The position numbers and the translations under genes were made by a program. Source: an uncultured Oribacterium sp. (lineage in GTDB: Bacteria > Bacillota > Clostridia > Lachnospirales > Lachnospiraceae). From it: a stretch of 14,277 nt of DNA. Under the pieces are notes generated by a model. That model made no database searches. It was not told the DNA's origin and worked only from the letters and a program-made list of their open reading frames with translations. The stretch's first letter is position 1; the number at the start of each line of letters is the position of its first letter. Below are positions 11,976-14,277 of this stretch, piece after piece. The DNA is taken from the NCBI GenBank assembly GCA_900772695.1, contig CAAGRO010000209.1, positions 1 to 14,277 of the forward strand, given 5' to 3'.

Positions 11976-13307
11976 TCAGTCATCCGGCAGCTTCGCCATC
12001 AGGTAATCGAGTGTGATAACGACGAGGATGCCGACTTCGAGTGCCAGCACCAGCGGCAGCATGCGACGGAGGACGACTCCGCCCTTCAGAAACCAGATCA
12101 GGAAAGGGATGAGGATCATGAGCGCGACGGAGAGGATGGTCTTCGCCTTAAAGGAGCTCTGATTCTGTTCGGTGGACAGTGCTTCCTTCAGTGTGGATTT
12201 CTCCACGCTTTTTTTCGTTCGTCGTTCTGTTCTCTCTGATTTCCCGTCTTTCCGGTGCCGAAAAAGTGGAAAACTCCGTTTCGGATTCTCTTCCGGAGTC
12301 AGCGAGGACACGCGGACACCGTCGAGCGCAGCATCCTCGACGCCTGCGTAATTCGTGCAGAGAGCTGTGTCATGCTCGTACGCATGGGCATCGCCTGGCG
12401 CGTGCGCCTGCAGTTTTCGGACGGTCTTACGGTACTCGTCTTCCCCATAATCGGATGGGAAGCCAATGTTGTCGGGCACTGCGGCAGATGGCTGTGCGGG
12501 CATCACCGGCCGCGGATCGGCCGTTTCGCTCGCCTCCGAAAGGCCGGCGTCGATCGGGCGAAAGATGCCATCGGTGGAAATCATGCGTGGACGTGGTGTG
12601 GAGCCACCCGGGCTGCGGTCGTCTGCATTGACGAAAGCAGAAGCGTGGGTCAGGCCACGGCTGTCTGTGCCGAAAGATGAGACGGTCGACGCGGATGTAC
12701 TGCCACCGCCTCGTTCCAGCTGAAGCATACGCTCACGCTCGATGTTCTGCCGGCAGATACGGAGAAGATTCTCCATCACGAGAAATTCCTTGAGGGATTC
12801 GTTATAGAGGGTATACGCCAGGACGACGACGCGGTCCTCGTTGTAGTCGATCCGCTTCAGAAGCCAGGCGATGAGTGCCTTCAGTGCTTCGTGAAAAGAG
12901 CTGCTGTAGCCGGGCACGAGGGTGAAGATCCAGCTTTCCGTTTCCTGATTGTAGAAGATCGTCGACGGATCCAGGAGCACCATATCCTCCGAAAGAAAAT
13001 ACTCCTCGAGATGCTCGAGCAGGCCATGGATGTTCTCCATGAGTCGTGCGAGGGCCAGATAGCGGAGCTTGCGGCTTGCGTAGTAGCTCGCCATGGACTC
13101 GAGACCGGAGACCTCATATTCCAGGGTGACCTGTGCCGGATCCTCCGTATCCGGGCGGATCGAGAGCGGCAGCGTATCCGGGACGTCCGTTTCGCGGAGC
13201 AGCTTCAGCTCATAGGACTTCGGTTCCACGGACTGCGCGCTGATATGCATGTAACTGTGACGGAGATTATGCTCGTAGGACATACGCTCCAGAATCGGTT
13301 TATTCAT
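11976..13307 (-). CDS. DUF6382-domain protein with two C-terminal membrane helices
   Basis: The protein has 443 residues from the ATG at 13307 behind AAGGAG; a longer frame to 13445 overlaps the upstream gene and is rejected. Residues 8-170 match the DUF6382 pattern (NLRHSYMHI, LPLSIRPD, LEEYFLSEDMVLLDPSTIFY, WIFTLVPGYSSSFHEALKAL). That domain is found beside TadE and prepilin peptidase genes in Lachnospiraceae. Residues 175-388 are a polar linker rich in Ser, Arg and Asp. Residues 390-408 and about 417-437 are hydrophobic helices, with LMAKLPDD at the end. Many relatives carry an FHA phosphothreonine-binding domain after the linker; none is visible here. The gene overlaps the TadE-like gene by 8 bases, indicating translational coupling. 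The protein is presumably a membrane-tethered cytoplasmic component or regulator of the pilus system; its biochemical role is unknown. Confidence 0.75.
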   Translation of the reverse strand: MNKPILERMSYEHNLRHSYMHISAQSVEPKSYELKLLRETDVPDTLPLSIRPDTEDPAQVTLEYEVSGLESMASYYASRKLRYLALARLMENIHGLLEHLEEYFLSEDMVLLDPSTIFYNQETESWIFTLVPGYSSSFHEALKALIAWLLKRIDYNEDRVVVLAYTLYNESLKEFLVMENLLRICRQNIERERMLQLERGGGSTSASTVSSFGTDSRGLTHASAFVNADDRSPGGSTPRPRMISTDGIFRPIDAGLSEASETADPRPVMPAQPSAAVPDNIGFPSDYGEDEYRKTVRKLQAHAPGDAHAYEHDTALCTNYAGVEDAALDGVRVSSLTPEENPKRSFPLFRHRKDGKSERTERRTKKSVEKSTLKEALSTEQNQSSFKAKTILSVALMILIPFLIWFLKGGVVLRRMLPLVLALEVGILVVITLDYLMAKLPDD

Positions 13308-13539
13308 GTTGTTCTCCTTCGGCTGGATCGATGTCCTGTTCGAACAGGGTGACCATGCGGATGAAATCCTCCGGCTGGAAATCCTTCGCGCCATCCGGAA
13401 GATGGCTGTTGACCTCTGTTTCGAGTGCAGAACGTGTGAAGCCATTGATTTTTGACTGCAGCTTGATGGCGCTGGTCACGAGACTGCCGATGACCAGCAG
13501 GATGATGGAAAAGATATAAGCGGCTTCGATGGTATACAT
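13300..13539 (-). CDS. small TadE-like pseudopilin-type membrane protein
   Basis: The protein has 79 residues. Its N-terminus, MYTIEAAYIFSIILLVIGSL, is one hydrophobic helix opened by the T-x-EAA motif seen at the start of TadE-like pseudopilins (T-V-EAA-x-I-x-P). It is followed by a short basic patch and an acidic, soluble tail ending FEQDIDPAEGEQHE. I prefer the ATG at 13539 over 13614 because AGGAG precedes it by 5 bases and it places the motif at the N-terminus. It lies between a prepilin peptidase and a DUF6382 gene and overlaps the latter by 8 bases. It may be a minor pilin processed by that peptidase, or a small assembly partner. It is shorter than typical TadE proteins, so the assignment rests on the N-terminal motif and context. 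Confidence 0.6.
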   Translation of the reverse strand: MYTIEAAYIFSIILLVIGSLVTSAIKLQSKINGFTRSALETEVNSHLPDGAKDFQPEDFIRMVTLFEQDIDPAEGEQHE

Positions 13540-13632
13540 GGGCACTCCTGAATGTAAAATCGCGTTCAGTAGATGTTGCAGGGCATCCGGGATAGACAGG
13601 ATGCGAAGTGGCATCGGGTGGATGAAGAAGTG

Positions 13633-14166
13633 TCAGACCAGCGGGAACTGTGCGAAAGCGATCGCGCAGAGCGCCGGCAATGTGCAGGGAATCCACGGGA
13701 AGCACACTTTTCGCATGTTCCGGCCGTGGATATGGCCATAGATGAGCAGGACGGCACTCACGAGAAAGCCGACCAGGATACCGGACAGGAGCAGAAGGAG
13801 CATCGAGCGCATCTGGAGATAGAGACCGGCAATCAGCAGAAAGAGTCCGTCGCCGAGGCCCAGGGCTTCCCGCGTGAGCTTACTGAGCAGCAGAGCGAGG
13901 AGCCCCGGCAGCAGCGGCAGCAGTGCGCTTCGGATCGGATGCCAGAGCAGAAGTGCAGCGGATGAAGCCTCCGCTGAAGTATCAGGGACCATCCGGTGCG
14001 CTGTGAGTGCATATGTCTGAAGCGCCCCGTGGAGCTGATTTCCGAATACGATCAGTCCGGGAAGCACGAACAGAAGATGCACCAGCAGGGGCACGCTGCG
14101 GCTTCGGAGATCGTATGCGATGCAGAGCAGCGCATAAATGAAAAAGAGATAGATAAAATAATGCAT
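13633..14166 (-). CDS. A24-family prepilin peptidase (TadV/CpaA-like)
   Basis: The protein has 177 residues from the ATG at 14166, which follows GAGGAATCTGTG; a longer start at 14193 would overlap the upstream gene and places charged residues before the first helix. The two aspartates of A24 aspartic peptidases are visible: D19 in IAYDLRSRSVPL near the first helix, and the GxGD motif in EALGLGDGLFLL. The rest is several hydrophobic helices, and the long N-terminal cytoplasmic domain of PilD-type enzymes is missing, as in TadV/CpaA. Such enzymes cleave the leader of Flp pilins and TadE/F pseudopilins at the inner membrane. The gene ends 93 bases before the TadE-like gene. The insertion around residues 60-85 (HRMVPDTSAEASSA) is longer than in compact homologues. 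Confidence 0.85.
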   Translation of the reverse strand: MHYFIYLFFIYALLCIAYDLRSRSVPLLVHLLFVLPGLIVFGNQLHGALQTYALTAHRMVPDTSAEASSAALLLWHPIRSALLPLLPGLLALLLSKLTREALGLGDGLFLLIAGLYLQMRSMLLLLLSGILVGFLVSAVLLIYGHIHGRNMRKVCFPWIPCTLPALCAIAFAQFPLV

Positions 14167-14176
14167 CACAGATTCC

Positions 14177-14277
14177 TCATCCGCAGCGTACACAGCCGTG
14201 CTTTCCGTAGGACTCGGCTTCGGATTTTTTCATCTCCTGCACGTTGCTGGAGATGGTGCGACAGCTCGGCGTCGTAT
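14177..14277 (-). CDS. C-terminal end of an unidentified gene (partial)
   Basis: On the minus strand an open frame enters at the window edge and stops at TGA 14179-14177, ten bases before the prepilin peptidase start. Thirty-two residues are visible, including CRTISSNVQEMKKSEAESYG and ending HGCVRCG. I chose this frame because its codons resemble those of the neighbouring genes; an alternative frame ending at about 14167 uses many rare arginine codons. The ending C-V-R-C is notable but too short to assign. It probably belongs to the same pilus operon. Confidence 0.45.
   Translation of the reverse strand, partial: TTPSCRTISSNVQEMKKSEAESYGKHGCVRCG

Overview
The window looks like chromosomal DNA of an anaerobic Clostridia-type Firmicute, most likely a Lachnospiraceae relative. 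This rests on the DUF6382, TadE-like and prepilin peptidase gene set, a stand-alone TIGR03905-type TSCPD protein, AGGAGG-type ribosome binding sites and mixed GC content. The assignment comes from gene content recognised by eye, not from a search.

Region 1 (1-9000, all plus strand). The window opens in the last 52 codons of a probable tRNA threonylcarbamoyladenosine dehydratase. A GntR/FCD regulator (281-931) follows, then two parallel operons. Operon A is an L-cysteine desulfidase-type Fe-S enzyme (1312-2622), a YfcC-family permease (2640-4049) and an M20D amidohydrolase (4155-5327), closed by a hairpin terminator. Operon B is a second desulfidase about 91% identical to the first (5704-7014), an AbgT-family permease (7099-8649) and a four-cysteine TSCPD protein (8665-8934), closed by another terminator. 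Both desulfidase leaders carry the palindrome CTGATAATATCAG and, 64-70 bases further on, a matching inverted half-site. The terminal pair of that long stem is A-T in one leader and G-C in the other. The simplest reading is a regulated locus that imports and de-conjugates a cysteine-like compound and breaks it down to pyruvate, ammonia and sulfide. The real substrates are unknown.

Region 2 (9000-10870). Peptidase T (9104-10438) is convergent with, and overlaps, an orphan HicB-type antitoxin gene (10383-10781, minus) that has a clear promoter and a dyad operator. No HicA toxin is visible.

Region 3 (10874-11967). About 1.1 kb holds no credible gene but is densely structured. The 8-bp direct repeats GATCCATG flank imperfect inverted repeats of roughly 130 bp, each containing an 18-bp-stem hairpin. 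Inside lie two arrays of about 41-bp repeats pointing in opposite directions, then four 39-nt hairpins of which two are inverted relative to the other two. It has the form of a non-autonomous transposable element or a structured noncoding locus, and is the most unusual part of the window.

Region 4 (11976-14277, minus strand). This is the 3' end of a Tad/Flp pilus-type operon: an unidentified partial gene, an A24 prepilin peptidase, a small TadE-like pseudopilin and a DUF6382 protein that ends in two membrane helices where many relatives carry an FHA domain.
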